From positions 62,001-126,000 of the forward strand of contig NZ_RJRZ01000009.1 of NCBI RefSeq assembly GCF_003993775.1: DNA of 64,000 nt, given 5' to 3'. Source of the stretch: Frigidibacter oleivorans. GTDB taxonomy: Bacteria; Pseudomonadota; Alphaproteobacteria; Rhodobacterales; Rhodobacteraceae. The notes beneath the pieces are model-generated. The model was not told the DNA's origin. It ran no database searches and was given only the letters and a program-made list of their open reading frames with translations. The translations under genes and the position numbers were made by a program. Position 1 is the first letter of the stretch; each line of letters begins with the position of its first letter. Shown piece by piece: positions 45,588-54,394 of the stretch.

Positions 45588-46438
45588 GCGGACGGGACAC
45601 CGGCACATCCGTGGGCGACCACGCGCTGATGGCGCTGCATCACGGCCGCCTGCCCCCGGCCGAACGCGCGGAGCTGGAGGCGCGGATCGCGCGCGATCCC
45701 GCCGCCGCGGCGATGCTGGCCGACTGGCAGGCGCAGGACCGGGCGCTGCAGGCGCTGTGCGATCCGGTCGCGGCCGAGCCGGTGCCCGGGCGGCTGACGG
45801 CGGTGATCGCGCAAGCCCGCCGCGCCGAGGGGCGGATCGAAGGCCTTGACCGGCGGCGGAACCGCCCCGCGACCCGCGCGGGCACGGCGGGGCGGCTTGC
45901 CCGCGCGGCGGGGCTGGTCGCCGCGGGGGTGGTCCTGGGCCTCGCGCTTGGCGGATGGGGGCTGCGGCAGGGCTGGCTGCCGGGACTTCCGGCCGGCGCG
46001 CCCGCCCTGCTGGCCGCGGCCGGCCCGGCCCCGGCGGCGGCGGCGGCGCACCGGACCTTCGCCGTCGAGGTGGCGCATCCGGTCGAGGTGACGGCCGAGG
46101 AGGACCGGCACCTGACCGGCTGGCTGTCGAAACGGCTGGGCCACCCGATCGTGCCCCCCGATGTCTCGGCGCTCGGCTTCCGGCTGATGGGCGGGCGGAT
46201 CCTGCCGGCAGAGGGCGGCACTGCGGCGCTGCTGATGTACGAGGACGGCACCGGGCGGCGGATCAGCCTCTATGCCGCGCCGCAGGCGGGCGGGCAGACT
46301 GCCTTCCGCTTTGTCGAGATGCAGGGGCTGAACGGCTTCTGGTGGGTCGACGGCTCGGTCGGCTATGCGCTGATGGGCGATGTGCCGCGCGACCTGCTGC
46401 GCGATCTGGCCACGGCGGTCTACGAACAGCTGGGCTGA
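45584..46438 (+). CDS. Transmembrane anti-sigma factor
   Basis: 284 residues. Cytoplasmic N-terminus with the anti-sigma-like block [23 protein letters not shown], an inner-membrane helix [17 protein letters not shown] (about 107-123) and a periplasmic domain of ~160 residues ([23 protein letters not shown]). Translational coupling with the sigma gene is typical of the pair. The periplasmic domain presumably senses the inducing signal, which I cannot deduce. Confidence 0.85.
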   Translation: MSGRDTGTSVGDHALMALHHGRLPPAERAELEARIARDPAAAAMLADWQAQDRALQALCDPVAAEPVPGRLTAVIAQARRAEGRIEGLDRRRNRPATRAGTAGRLARAAGLVAAGVVLGLALGGWGLRQGWLPGLPAGAPALLAAAGPAPAAAAAHRTFAVEVAHPVEVTAEEDRHLTGWLSKRLGHPIVPPDVSALGFRLMGGRILPAEGGTAALLMYEDGTGRRISLYAAPQAGGQTAFRFVEMQGLNGFWWVDGSVGYALMGDVPRDLLRDLATAVYEQLG

Positions 46439-46463
46439 CAGCGCCCGTCAGGCGCGAAGCCCG

Positions 46464-48659
46464 TCAGAAGAAGCTCTGCGGGTCGATGTCGATCGCCAGC
46501 CGCAGGTTCGCGGGCGGCTTCAGCTGCGCCACCCAGTCGGCCAGCGCCGCCTGCAGCGGCGCGGCGCGGTCGGCCTTGACCAGCAGCCGCACGCGGTGGC
46601 GGCCCCGGATGCGGGCGATGGGCGCGGGTGCCGGCCCCCAGACCTGCGCGCCGATGCGGTCCAGCGGCCCGCGCCGCCGCGCCAGCGCCGTGCCGAAATC
46701 GAAGACCGCCTGCACGTCGGGCGAGGACAGGATGATCCCCGCCATCCGCCCGAAGGGCGGCACCGCCGCCGCCCGCCGTTCCGCCGCCTCGGCGGCCCAG
46801 AACGCCTCTTCGTCGCCACCGAGGATGGCGCGGATCACCGGATGTTCGGGCTGGAAGGTCTGCAGCAGCGCCATGCCCGGCCGTTCCGCCCGCCCCGCCC
46901 GGCCCGCCACCTGCCGCATCAGCTGGAAGGTGCGTTCCGCCGCGCGCAGGTCCGATCCCTGCAGCCCCAGATCGGCGTCGATCACCCCCACCAGCGTCAG
47001 CAGCGGAAAGTTGTGCCCCTTCGCCACCAGCTGCGTGCCGATCACGATGTCGGCCCCGCCCGCCGCGATATCCTCGATCGCCGCTTTCAGCGCCCGGGCC
47101 GAGCCGAACAGGTCCGAGGACAGCACCGCGAGCCGGGCGTCGGGGAATTTCGCCGCCACCTCCTCGGCCAGCCGCTCCACCCCCGGCCCGACCGGGGCGA
47201 GCTTGCCCTCGGCCCCGCAAGAGGGGCAGGCGGCGGGCATCGGCTTCGTCTCGCCACATTGGTGGCAGACCAGCCGCTTCAGGAACCGGTGTTCGACCAT
47301 CCGCGCATCGCACTGGTCGCAACCGATCTGGTGGCCGCAGGCCCGGCAGATGGTGACGGGGGCATAGCCGCGCCGGTTGAGGAACAGGAGGCTCTGTTCC
47401 CCCGCCTGCAGCCGCGCCGCCACCGCCAGCGCCAGCGCGGGCGAAATCCACTGGTTCGGCTGCATCGGCTCGGCCCGCATGTCGATGGCGCGCATCTCGG
47501 GCAGGGTCGCGGCGCCGAAGCGCGCGGTCAGGTCGATCCGGGCGTATTTTCCCGCCTGCGCATTCACCCATGTCTCCAGCGAGGGCGTGGCCGAAGCCAG
47601 CACCACCTGCGCCCCGCAGAAGCTGGCGCGCAGCACCGCCATGTCGCGGGCGTTGTAAAGGACGCCATCCTCCTGCTTGTAGGAGGTGTCGTGCTCCTCG
47701 TCGACGACCACCAGCCCCAGATCGCGGAAGGGCAGGAACAGCGCCGACCGCGCCCCCACCACCAGTTGCGCCCCGCCCTCGGCCAGCATCCGCCAGGCGC
47801 GGCGCCGTTCGGTCTGGGTGATGCCGGAATGCCATTCGGCGGGCCGCGCCCCGAAGCGGTCCTCGACCCGGGCGAGGAATTCCGCCGTCAGCGCGATTTC
47901 CGGCAGCAGCACCAGCGCCTGCCGCCCGCGCGCCAGACATTCGGCCACCGCCTCCAGATAGACCTCGGTCTTGCCCGATCCGGTGACGCCCTTCAGCAGC
48001 GTCGTGCCATAGGCGCCGCCGGCGACTCCCGCCCGCAGCCGCGCCGCGCCCAGGGCTTGGTCGGGGGCCAGCGGCTTGCCCGGCAGCGTGGGGTCCAGCC
48101 GAGGGAAGGGCAGGTCGCGCGGCGCCTCTTCCTCGGCGATGGCGCCGGTCTTGACCAGCCCCTTGATCACGCCCGTGGTCACCCCCGCCGCCGCCGCCAC
48201 CTCGGACAGGGTCAGCGCCGCGCCGCCGAACTCCTGCATCGCGGCCACGACCCGGCGCCGTTCCTCCGTCATCCGCTCGGGCAGCCGGCCCGTCAGGCGA
48301 TGGACGCGGCGGGTGCCCGGCGGATCGCCCAGGCCCGGCGCGCGGGTGGCCAGCCGCAGCATCGCCGGCGGCGGGGTCAGGGTGTAGTCGGCGGCGCGGA
48401 TCAGGAAGGCGCGCAGTTCTGCCCGCATCGGCGGCGCGTCGAGCACCCGGTTCACCACGCGCAGCTTCGCCGCGTCGAACCCGCCCTCGCCCGGCCCCCA
48501 GACCACGCCCATCACCAGCCGCGGCCCCAGCGGCACCGCGACATAGGCCCCCGCCGCGCAGCCCCCCGGCGGCGCGAGATAGTCGAGCGGCCGGCCGATC
48601 GGTTCGCAGGTCAGCACCGCCACCCGCGCGCCTTCGGGAAAATGCCCCTCCTCGTCCAT
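46464..48659 (-). CDS. priA: Primosomal helicase PriA
   Basis: 731 residues. Restarts collapsed replication forks. Walker A GVTGSGKTE, DEEHD Walker B, helicase motifs ARSALFLPF and ATPSLETW, and the zinc-binding cluster CRACGHQIGCDQCD...CHQCG...CPSCGAEG, followed by QLVAKGHNFP and QVAGRAGR. I start at ATG 48659, with GAGAGG just upstream; an ORF extension to 48695 adds 12 unlikely residues. Confidence 0.94.
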   Translation of the reverse strand: MDEEGHFPEGARVAVLTCEPIGRPLDYLAPPGGCAAGAYVAVPLGPRLVMGVVWGPGEGGFDAAKLRVVNRVLDAPPMRAELRAFLIRAADYTLTPPPAMLRLATRAPGLGDPPGTRRVHRLTGRLPERMTEERRRVVAAMQEFGGAALTLSEVAAAAGVTTGVIKGLVKTGAIAEEEAPRDLPFPRLDPTLPGKPLAPDQALGAARLRAGVAGGAYGTTLLKGVTGSGKTEVYLEAVAECLARGRQALVLLPEIALTAEFLARVEDRFGARPAEWHSGITQTERRRAWRMLAEGGAQLVVGARSALFLPFRDLGLVVVDEEHDTSYKQEDGVLYNARDMAVLRASFCGAQVVLASATPSLETWVNAQAGKYARIDLTARFGAATLPEMRAIDMRAEPMQPNQWISPALALAVAARLQAGEQSLLFLNRRGYAPVTICRACGHQIGCDQCDARMVEHRFLKRLVCHQCGETKPMPAACPSCGAEGKLAPVGPGVERLAEEVAAKFPDARLAVLSSDLFGSARALKAAIEDIAAGGADIVIGTQLVAKGHNFPLLTLVGVIDADLGLQGSDLRAAERTFQLMRQVAGRAGRAERPGMALLQTFQPEHPVIRAILGGDEEAFWAAEAAERRAAAVPPFGRMAGIILSSPDVQAVFDFGTALARRRGPLDRIGAQVWGPAPAPIARIRGRHRVRLLVKADRAAPLQAALADWVAQLKPPANLRLAIDIDPQSFF

Positions 48660-48818
48660 CGCCGCCTCTCGCCAGACCGGCACCGGGTGTCGCATCCGGG
48701 ACGGCCGGGGTCAACGCCGGGGTCAGCCGCCAAGTCTCAGCCCCCGAGTCCCGGCGCCCGAGTCGATGCCGAGACTCACCGCGCCCCGCGACCCGTGGAT
48801 TGCATCCGCCGAAGAATC

Positions 48819-48835
48819 GTAATATCAGAAGTTAC
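48819..48835 (+). promoter_or_regulatory. Inverted repeat and -10-like element abutting the Rrf2 gene
   Basis: GTAA (48819-48822) and TTAC (48832-48835) flank nine bases and end directly at the ATG of the Rrf2 gene. TAATAT (48820-48825) is a good -10 element; the nearest -35-like hexamer (TTGCAT, 48800-48805) is only 14 bases away. No ribosome-binding site fits before the ATG, so a leaderless transcript and an autoregulatory site are both possible. Confidence 0.35.
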
Positions 48836-49306
48836 ATGAGACATGACAGCCGCCTCTCCTCGGTCCTCCACGCCCTGCTGCACATGGCCGAGGCCGACCG
48901 CCCCCTCACCAGCGAGACGCTGGCCCTGTGCATGAGCACGCATCCCGTGGTCGTGCGCCGCACCATGGCGGGCCTGCGCGAGGCCGGGTTCGTCCGCTCG
49001 GGCAAGGGGCCGTCGGGCGGCTGGACGCTGGCCTGCGACCTGAACGCGGTGACGTTGCGGCAGGTGCATGAGGCTCTTGGCGAACCCGCGATCTTTGCCA
49101 TCGGCAAGCGCAGCGAGCGGCCCGATTGTCTCGTGGAACAGGCGGTGAATGCCGTTCTGGACGATGCCTTCGCCGCGGCCGAGGCGCTGCTGCTCGACCG
49201 CTTCGGGCAGGTGACGCTGGCGATGCTGGCGGCGGAATTCTCGCGCCGCCATGCGGGGGTGGCACGCTCTCCCCTCGCTCCCACAAAGGATGACAGCCAT
49301 GTATGA
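48836..49306 (+). CDS. Rrf2-family transcriptional regulator
   Basis: 156 residues. Begins MRHDSRLSSVLHALLHMAE, the usual Rrf2 opening, followed by a winged helix (TLALCMSTHPVVVRRTMAGLREAGFV and the GPSGGWTL wing). Only one cysteine occurs in the sensing region, so it lacks the three-cysteine iron-sulfur cluster set of IscR/NsrR. The 3' end overlaps the flavoprotein gene by eight bases, suggesting it controls that enzyme and itself. Confidence 0.9.
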   Translation: MRHDSRLSSVLHALLHMAEADRPLTSETLALCMSTHPVVVRRTMAGLREAGFVRSGKGPSGGWTLACDLNAVTLRQVHEALGEPAIFAIGKRSERPDCLVEQAVNAVLDDAFAAAEALLLDRFGQVTLAMLAAEFSRRHAGVARSPLAPTKDDSHV

Positions 49307-50177
49307 CGTGATCGTGGTCGGCGGCAGCTATGCGGGCCAGTCCGCCGCGCTGCAACTGCTGCGCGCCCGCCGCCGGGTGCTGGTGATCGACGCCGACCGG
49401 CGGCGCAACCGCTTTGCCGCCACCGCGCACGGCTTCCTCGGACAGGATGGCGTGGCGCCCGCCACCATCGCCCGGCAGGCCCGCGACCAGCTGCGCGCCT
49501 ATCCGACGCTCGACTGGATCGACGGGACCGCGACCGCCGCCGAAGGGCAGCGCGACGGCTTCGCCGTGACGCTGGCGGACGGGATCCGGGCCGAGGGGCG
49601 GCGCCTGCTGCTGGCGCAGGGCGTGACCGACCAACTTCCCGACCTTCCCGGCCTGTCCGACCGCTGGGGCCGGTCGGTGTTCCACTGCCCCTATTGCCAC
49701 GGCTACGAATTGCAGGGCGGACGGGTGGGGGTGCTGGCAAATGGTCCGATGTCGGTGCATCAGGCCGAGTTGCTGACGGAATGGGGGCCGGTCACCTATC
49801 TGGCGAACGGGACCGATCCGGGGGACGAGGCGCGCGCGGCGCTGACCGGCAGGGGCGTGGCGATCGAGCCGGCGCCCGTCGCCGCGCTGGCCGGAGAGGC
49901 CGAGGTGACGATGGAGGACGGGCGCAGCCTGCCTTTCGCCGGGCTGTTCGTCGCCAGCCGCACCACTCCGAACGGTCCGCTGGCCGGAACGCTGGGCTGC
50001 GCGGTCGAGGAGGGGCCGGTGGGTCCCTACCTGCGCACCGACGGGATGAAGGAAACGTCGGTCCCCGGTGTCTTCGCCTGCGGCGATATCGCCCGCCCCG
50101 CGGGCAGCGTCGGGCTGGCCGTGGGCGACGGCACCTTTGCCGGGGCATCGCTGCATCGGTCGCTGGTCTTCGGCTGA
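49299..50177 (+). CDS. Thioredoxin-reductase-like NAD(P)/FAD oxidoreductase
   Basis: 292 residues. FAD-binding N-terminus VIVVGGSYAGQSAALQL, redox pair Cys130-Cys133 in HCPYCHGYE, a nucleotide-binding middle part, and the C-terminal FAD motif GVFACGDIARPAG. Smaller than true TrxB; in this group the partner is often unknown. Coupled to an Rrf2 regulator, a pairing seen in many proteobacteria. ATG 49299 has AAAGGA upstream. Confidence 0.88.
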   Translation: MYDVIVVGGSYAGQSAALQLLRARRRVLVIDADRRRNRFAATAHGFLGQDGVAPATIARQARDQLRAYPTLDWIDGTATAAEGQRDGFAVTLADGIRAEGRRLLLAQGVTDQLPDLPGLSDRWGRSVFHCPYCHGYELQGGRVGVLANGPMSVHQAELLTEWGPVTYLANGTDPGDEARAALTGRGVAIEPAPVAALAGEAEVTMEDGRSLPFAGLFVASRTTPNGPLAGTLGCAVEEGPVGPYLRTDGMKETSVPGVFACGDIARPAGSVGLAVGDGTFAGASLHRSLVFG

Positions 50178-50240
50178 CCCGCGGTTGTGACCCGCCCGCC
50201 CCGCCGTTATGATCGAACCGCCCCGATCAACGGACGGAAG

Positions 50241-50960
50241 ATGGCTGACAGCGCACCGATCCCCGCCCCGCTCGACGCGCCGCTGCGCGAACGGCTGCTG
50301 TCGCAGCCCGAGATGATTCTGGAAGATCGCGACCTGATGAAGGCGCTGATCGCCGCCAACCAGCGCGCGATGGGGATGAATGTCGTCGACCTGCGCGGCA
50401 TCGCCATGGAACGGCTGGAGGCGCGGCTCGACCGGCTGGAAGACACCCACCGCTCGGTCATCGCCGCGGCCTACGAAAACCTCGCCGGCACCAATCAGGT
50501 GCATCGCGCGGTGCTGGCCGTGCTGGAACCCGCGAGGTTCGAGGAGTTTCTCGCCGCGCTCGGCGGGCCGGTGGCAGAAATCCTGCGGCTCGACGCGGTG
50601 CGGCTGGTGCTGGAAACCCGGCAGCGCAGCGAGGATCCTGCCCTGTCGAAGGCGGGCGAGGTGCTGTTCGTGGCGGATCCCGGCTTCGTCGACAGCTACC
50701 TGTCCGGCCCGCGCGGCGGCGCGACGCGGCCCGTGGTGCTGCGCCAGACCCGCAGCGAGGGCGAGGGCATCTATGGCGACAAGACCGGCTGGGTCCGGTC
50801 CGAGGCGGTGGCGCGGCTGGACCTCGGCCCCGGAAGGCTGCCCGCCGCGCTGGCGATGGGCTCGGAAGACCCGCACCATTTCCGCGCCAATCAGGGCACC
50901 GACCTGCTGGCCTTCTTCGCCGGCGTCTTCGAACGCGCGATGCGGCGCTGGCTGGCATGA
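50241..50960 (+). CDS. DUF484 family protein
   Basis: 239 residues; GAF-like DUF484 protein with the family opening RLLSQPEMILEDRDLMKALI and the C-terminal FRANQGTDLLAFFAGVFERAMRRWL. It directly precedes xerC and its stop overlaps the xerC ATG, the arrangement known from many proteobacteria. Biochemical role unknown. Confidence 0.88.
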   Translation: MADSAPIPAPLDAPLRERLLSQPEMILEDRDLMKALIAANQRAMGMNVVDLRGIAMERLEARLDRLEDTHRSVIAAAYENLAGTNQVHRAVLAVLEPARFEEFLAALGGPVAEILRLDAVRLVLETRQRSEDPALSKAGEVLFVADPGFVDSYLSGPRGGATRPVVLRQTRSEGEGIYGDKTGWVRSEAVARLDLGPGRLPAALAMGSEDPHHFRANQGTDLLAFFAGVFERAMRRWLA

Positions 50961-51886
50961 GCCTGGCGCTCGCCCCCGCCGCGCGCGACGCGCTCGAGGG
51001 CTGGCTGACGCATCTGCGGGCGCTGGACGGCGCCGCCGAAAAGACGGTCGCGGCCTATGGCGCGGATGTCACGGGCTTCCTCACCTTCCTTGCCCATCAC
51101 TGGGGCGGGCCGCCGGGGCTGGGTCCGCTGGCCGCGATCGGCCCCGCCGACCTGCGCGCCTGGATGGCCGCGGAACGGGCGGGCGGGGTGGCGGCGCGGT
51201 CGCTGGCGCGCAAGCTGTCCGCCGTGCGCAGCTTCTATCGCTGGCTGTCCGACCGGCAGGGCTTCGACGCCACCACCGTGCTGTCGGCGCGCAGCCCCCG
51301 CTATCGCCGCCCCCTGCCCCGGCCGCTGGCGCCCGAGGCGGCGACGGCCATGGTCGCCGCGGTCGAGGATCAGGCGGCGGAACCCTGGATCGCCGCGCGC
51401 GATGCCGCGGTGCTGGTCCTGCTGTGGGGCTGCGGGCTGCGCATCTCCGAGGCGCTGGCCCTGACCGGGGCCGAGGCGCCGCTGCCCGAGGTGCTGCGCA
51501 TCCGCGGCAAGGGCGGCAAGGAGCGGATCGTGCCGGTGCTGCCCGCCGCCCGCCACGCGGTGGAGGAGTATCGCCGGCTCTGCCCCTTTCCGCCCGACCG
51601 GGCCGGCCCCCTGTTCCGCGGCCAGCGCGGCGGCGCGCTGAACCCGCGGATGGTGGCGCTGGCGATGGAACGCGCCCGCGCCCGGCTCGGCCTGCCCGCC
51701 ACCGCGACGCCCCATGCGCTGCGCCACAGCTTTGCCACGCATCTGCTGTCGGCAGGCGGCGACCTGCGGGCGATCCAGGAACTGCTGGGCCATGCCTCGC
51801 TGTCCACCACGCAGGCCTATACCGCCGTCGATGCCGCCCGGCTGATGGAGGTCTATGACGCGGCCCATCCCCGGGCGCGCGGCTGA
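50957..51886 (+). CDS. xerC: Tyrosine recombinase XerC
   Basis: 309 residues; resolves chromosome dimers at dif together with XerD. N-terminal SAM-like DNA-binding domain and C-terminal catalytic domain with predicted Arg162 (CGLRISEAL), Lys185 or Lys188, His253-Arg256 (HALRHSF), His279 (GHASLSTTQ) and nucleophile Tyr288. Full length. The XerC rather than XerD assignment rests on the DUF484 neighbour. Confidence 0.92.
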   Translation: MSLALAPAARDALEGWLTHLRALDGAAEKTVAAYGADVTGFLTFLAHHWGGPPGLGPLAAIGPADLRAWMAAERAGGVAARSLARKLSAVRSFYRWLSDRQGFDATTVLSARSPRYRRPLPRPLAPEAATAMVAAVEDQAAEPWIAARDAAVLVLLWGCGLRISEALALTGAEAPLPEVLRIRGKGGKERIVPVLPAARHAVEEYRRLCPFPPDRAGPLFRGQRGGALNPRMVALAMERARARLGLPATATPHALRHSFATHLLSAGGDLRAIQELLGHASLSTTQAYTAVDAARLMEVYDAAHPRARG

Positions 51887-51968
51887 GGGCGGCACGAACC
51901 CGGCGTTAACCCGGACCCGGCATCCTGCGCGTATCCGGCAGGGGCCGGGCGCAACCGAGGGTGACAGA

Positions 51969-52280
51969 ATGGACCTGATGCAGACCGCGCTGGCCGCGCG
52001 ATTTCACGATCTGCGGGGCGGTGCCGCCGCCACCGCGCAATCCGCCGCCAACGATTTCCGCACCCGGCTGGATGCCGACCGCTCCGGCGACCTGTCGCGG
52101 GCCGAGGTGCAAAGCCATGCCCGGTTCGAGCGGGCCTTCGACCGGATCGACGGACAGGACGGCACCGCCCCCGACGGCCGGGTGACGGGGCGCGAGATGC
52201 TGGACCTTGCCGCCGATGCCGCGCCCCGCGCCGCCGGTCTGCTGGCCACCATCTGGGGTCCTCTGACGGAAGCCCGCTGA
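51969..52280 (+). CDS. Small EF-hand protein
   Basis: 103 residues, no signal peptide. A textbook EF-hand loop starts at Asp35: Asp35, Asp37, Ser39, Gly40, Asp41, Ser43 and Glu46 all fall in the expected positions (DADRSGDLSRAE). A second, longer Asp-rich loop is at about 61-76 (DGQDGTAPDGRVTGRE). GAGGG precedes the ATG. The last codons and stop are part of a 14-base tandem duplication. Ca2+ binding is predicted; the role is unknown. Confidence 0.78.
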   Translation: MDLMQTALAARFHDLRGGAAATAQSAANDFRTRLDADRSGDLSRAEVQSHARFERAFDRIDGQDGTAPDGRVTGREMLDLAADAAPRAAGLLATIWGPLTEAR

Positions 52281-52544
52281 GGGAGGCCCGCTGAGGGAGA
52301 GGCTTGACGACGGTGGTGGACTGACGGCTGCGGACCGGCGGCAGCGCGCTGACGGCTGCGGAACTGACGGCAGCCGACTGGCGGCAGGCACGGACAGTGA
52401 CGCGGGGCAGGCCCAGGGTCCATGACCGGGGGCCCCTGCTGGCGCGACCGCCCCGGATGGCAAACGGCGCGGCCGCTCCCCCCACGGGTCCACCCCGTGG
52501 CTTGCCGCGCCTGTTCGCCCCCGCGTCCACCCCGGGTCCACCCC
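52272..52544. repeat. Repeat-rich intergenic region before pcsA
   Basis: Three kinds of short repeat crowd the 332-base gap between the EF-hand gene and pcsA: GCCCGCTGAGGGA twice in tandem (52272-52284, 52286-52298, the first copy including the EF-hand stop), CTGACGGCTGCGGA twice and once degenerate (52321, 52349, 52364), and GTCCACCCC three times (52488, 52525, 52536), the first within the hairpin CCACGGG-TCCAC-CCCGTGG (52482-52500). No gene is visible. Confidence 0.7.
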
Positions 52545-52612
52545 CCAAGGTGCACCGTTGGCGCGGCCCGTTCTACGTTGCGCCCGGCCGGCTTTTCCGC
52601 CAAGAGAGGGTA

Positions 52613-53317
52613 ATGACGCTTCGCCTCAAGGCCCTCGCCGTCCATCTCCTGACCGCCACCGGAGCGGTCCTGTCGATGCTGGCCATGCTCGCCGCGGTCG
52701 AGGAGGAATGGAGCCTGATGTTCCTCTGGCTGGTGGTGGCGCTGGTCGTGGACGGCATCGACGGCCCTCTGGCCCGCCGCTATCAGGTCAAGTCCAACTG
52801 GCCCATCTACGATGGCGTGCTGATGGACCTGATCATCGACTACCTGACCTATGTCTTCATCCCGGCCTATGCGCTGTTCAAGTCCGGCCTGCTGCCCGGC
52901 TGGACCGGCTGGATCGCGATCATCGTGGTGGTCTACGGGTCGGTCATCTATTTCGCCGACACCCGGATGAAGACGAAGGACAATTCCTTTGCGGGCTTCC
53001 CCGCCTGCTGGAACATGGTGGTGCTGGTGCTGTTCGCGCTGAAGCCGCAGTTCGAGGTGACGCTGGCCATCGTGGTGGCGCTGGCGGTGGCGATGTTCCT
53101 GAACCTGAAGTTCATCCATCCCGTCCGCACGGAACGCTGGCGCGCGGTGTCGCTGCCGGTGGCGCTCGGCTGGACCTTCTTCGCCGGATGGGCGGCCTGG
53201 GTGGATTTCGACCCGCAAAGCTGGGCGCATTGGGGGCTGGCCGCGACCTCGCTCTACCTGCTGCTGGCCGGCGTGGCGCAGCAGGCGATCCCGGAACGGG
53301 TCCGCCCGGCAAAGTGA
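52613..53317 (+). CDS. pcsA: Phosphatidylcholine synthase (CDP-alcohol phosphatidyltransferase)
   Basis: 234 residues, mostly hydrophobic (about seven or eight helices). Condenses choline with CDP-diacylglycerol to phosphatidylcholine at the inner membrane. The CDP-alcohol motif is at 47-55 (DGIDGPLAR) with following acidic residues at Asp67 and Asp72, and the overall pattern fits the Pcs subfamily of alphaproteobacteria. ATG 52613 has AGAGAGGG upstream. The upstream gap is repeat-rich. Confidence 0.88.
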   Translation: MTLRLKALAVHLLTATGAVLSMLAMLAAVEEEWSLMFLWLVVALVVDGIDGPLARRYQVKSNWPIYDGVLMDLIIDYLTYVFIPAYALFKSGLLPGWTGWIAIIVVVYGSVIYFADTRMKTKDNSFAGFPACWNMVVLVLFALKPQFEVTLAIVVALAVAMFLNLKFIHPVRTERWRAVSLPVALGWTFFAGWAAWVDFDPQSWAHWGLAATSLYLLLAGVAQQAIPERVRPAK

Positions 53318-53432
53318 CCCTGCGTCACTGAACCCTCTTGCCCGGCCCCCCTTCGCGCCGCATCCTGCCCCCGGGACGCGGGCTGGCCCCAATGGGGGCC
53401 AACCCGCCGCCCTGCCCGCAGCGGAGGATGCC

Positions 53433-54377
53433 ATGCAGTCGCTTGCCACGCTCAACGCCGCCCAGACCTCGCGGCTGATGACGGTCGCCACCCAGGTCAA
53501 CGCCCCCAACCCCGCCCGCGAAATCGCGCTGGAACTGCCGCGCCAGCGCAACGCGCTGCTCGACTACCTGTTCTACGACCTGCGCGTGCTGGAAAACCAC
53601 GAAAGCGCCGACCTCGCCCCGCACTACGCGGCCGAGGGCGCGGTGCTGCTGGTGCATCCGACCGACCGGGCCGAGATCGCGGTGTTCCAGGATTATGACG
53701 CGTTCCGCGCCTCGATGCACACGACCGAGGCGAAGGCGCTGGCGGTGGCCGGGGTCGGCTCCTCCGCGCTTGGCGCGGCGGCCTTCGCCCGCAACGTGGC
53801 CGATGCGCTGGACGCGCCGGTGCTGGCGGTGGTGTCGGGCTATGGCCTGTCGGACCTGCTGGCCGAGGCGATGGGCGGCTTCTTCTGGTTCGGCGCGATG
53901 AATTCTGTCCGCCACCTGTTCGAGATGTTCGACGACATGACGCGCCCGCATCATTCGACCTTCGCCTTTTCGGCCAAGCCGGTGCTGGACCAGCTGCGCG
54001 CCAGCTTCGACGTCAAGACGGTGATCGCACTGCTGGCCGGGCATGACATCGACCTGATCGTCGGCCATTCCAAGGGCAACCTGGTGATTTCCGAGGCGCT
54101 GTTCGCGCTGTCGGAAACCGATGCGACCCGGGCGGCGGCGCTGGCGGCGAAGACCCGCATCGTCACCATCGGCGCCAAGATCGCGATGCCCCGCCCCTTC
54201 CACGACATCGTCGACGTGATGGGCGAACATGACGGGTTCGGGCGGATGAATTCGCGCCCCGACATCGCCGACGACATCACCGTGCCGGGCGCGGGCCACC
54301 ACACCAACACCGAACTGCCCGGCCATGTCGACGTGACGAATGTCGTGGCGCAGGCGCTGCGGCTGCCCCGGCGCTAG
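53433..54377 (+). CDS. Alpha/beta-hydrolase-like protein, unknown role
   Basis: 314 residues. The segment DLIVGHSKGNLVISEAL holds a lipase-type nucleophile elbow GHSKG with Ser213; a C-terminal His in GAGHHTNTELPGH could complete a triad. The first ~130 residues are helical and lack a signal peptide. It resembles class-3-lipase or PHB-associated hydrolase architecture only loosely, so I do not name a substrate. The stop overlaps a hairpin shared with the convergent ileS. Confidence 0.65.
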   Translation: MQSLATLNAAQTSRLMTVATQVNAPNPAREIALELPRQRNALLDYLFYDLRVLENHESADLAPHYAAEGAVLLVHPTDRAEIAVFQDYDAFRASMHTTEAKALAVAGVGSSALGAAAFARNVADALDAPVLAVVSGYGLSDLLAEAMGGFFWFGAMNSVRHLFEMFDDMTRPHHSTFAFSAKPVLDQLRASFDVKTVIALLAGHDIDLIVGHSKGNLVISEALFALSETDATRAAALAAKTRIVTIGAKIAMPRPFHDIVDVMGEHDGFGRMNSRPDIADDITVPGAGHHTNTELPGHVDVTNVVAQALRLPRR

Positions 54378-54385
54378 GGGCAGCC
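54361..54385. terminator. Inverted repeat between convergent genes
   Basis: GGCTGCCCC (54361-54369) and GGGGCAGCC (54377-54385) form a perfect nine-bp stem with a seven-base loop containing the upstream gene's stop. It lies ten bases after the ileS stop on the other strand and could serve both, though T-runs are absent. Confidence 0.45.
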
Positions 54386-54394
54386 CCCGGCGGT

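Noticed and set aside
52272-52544. CRISPR-like array
   Set aside because: Repeats are 9-14 bases, of three unrelated types and with irregular spacing; no cas genes nearby.
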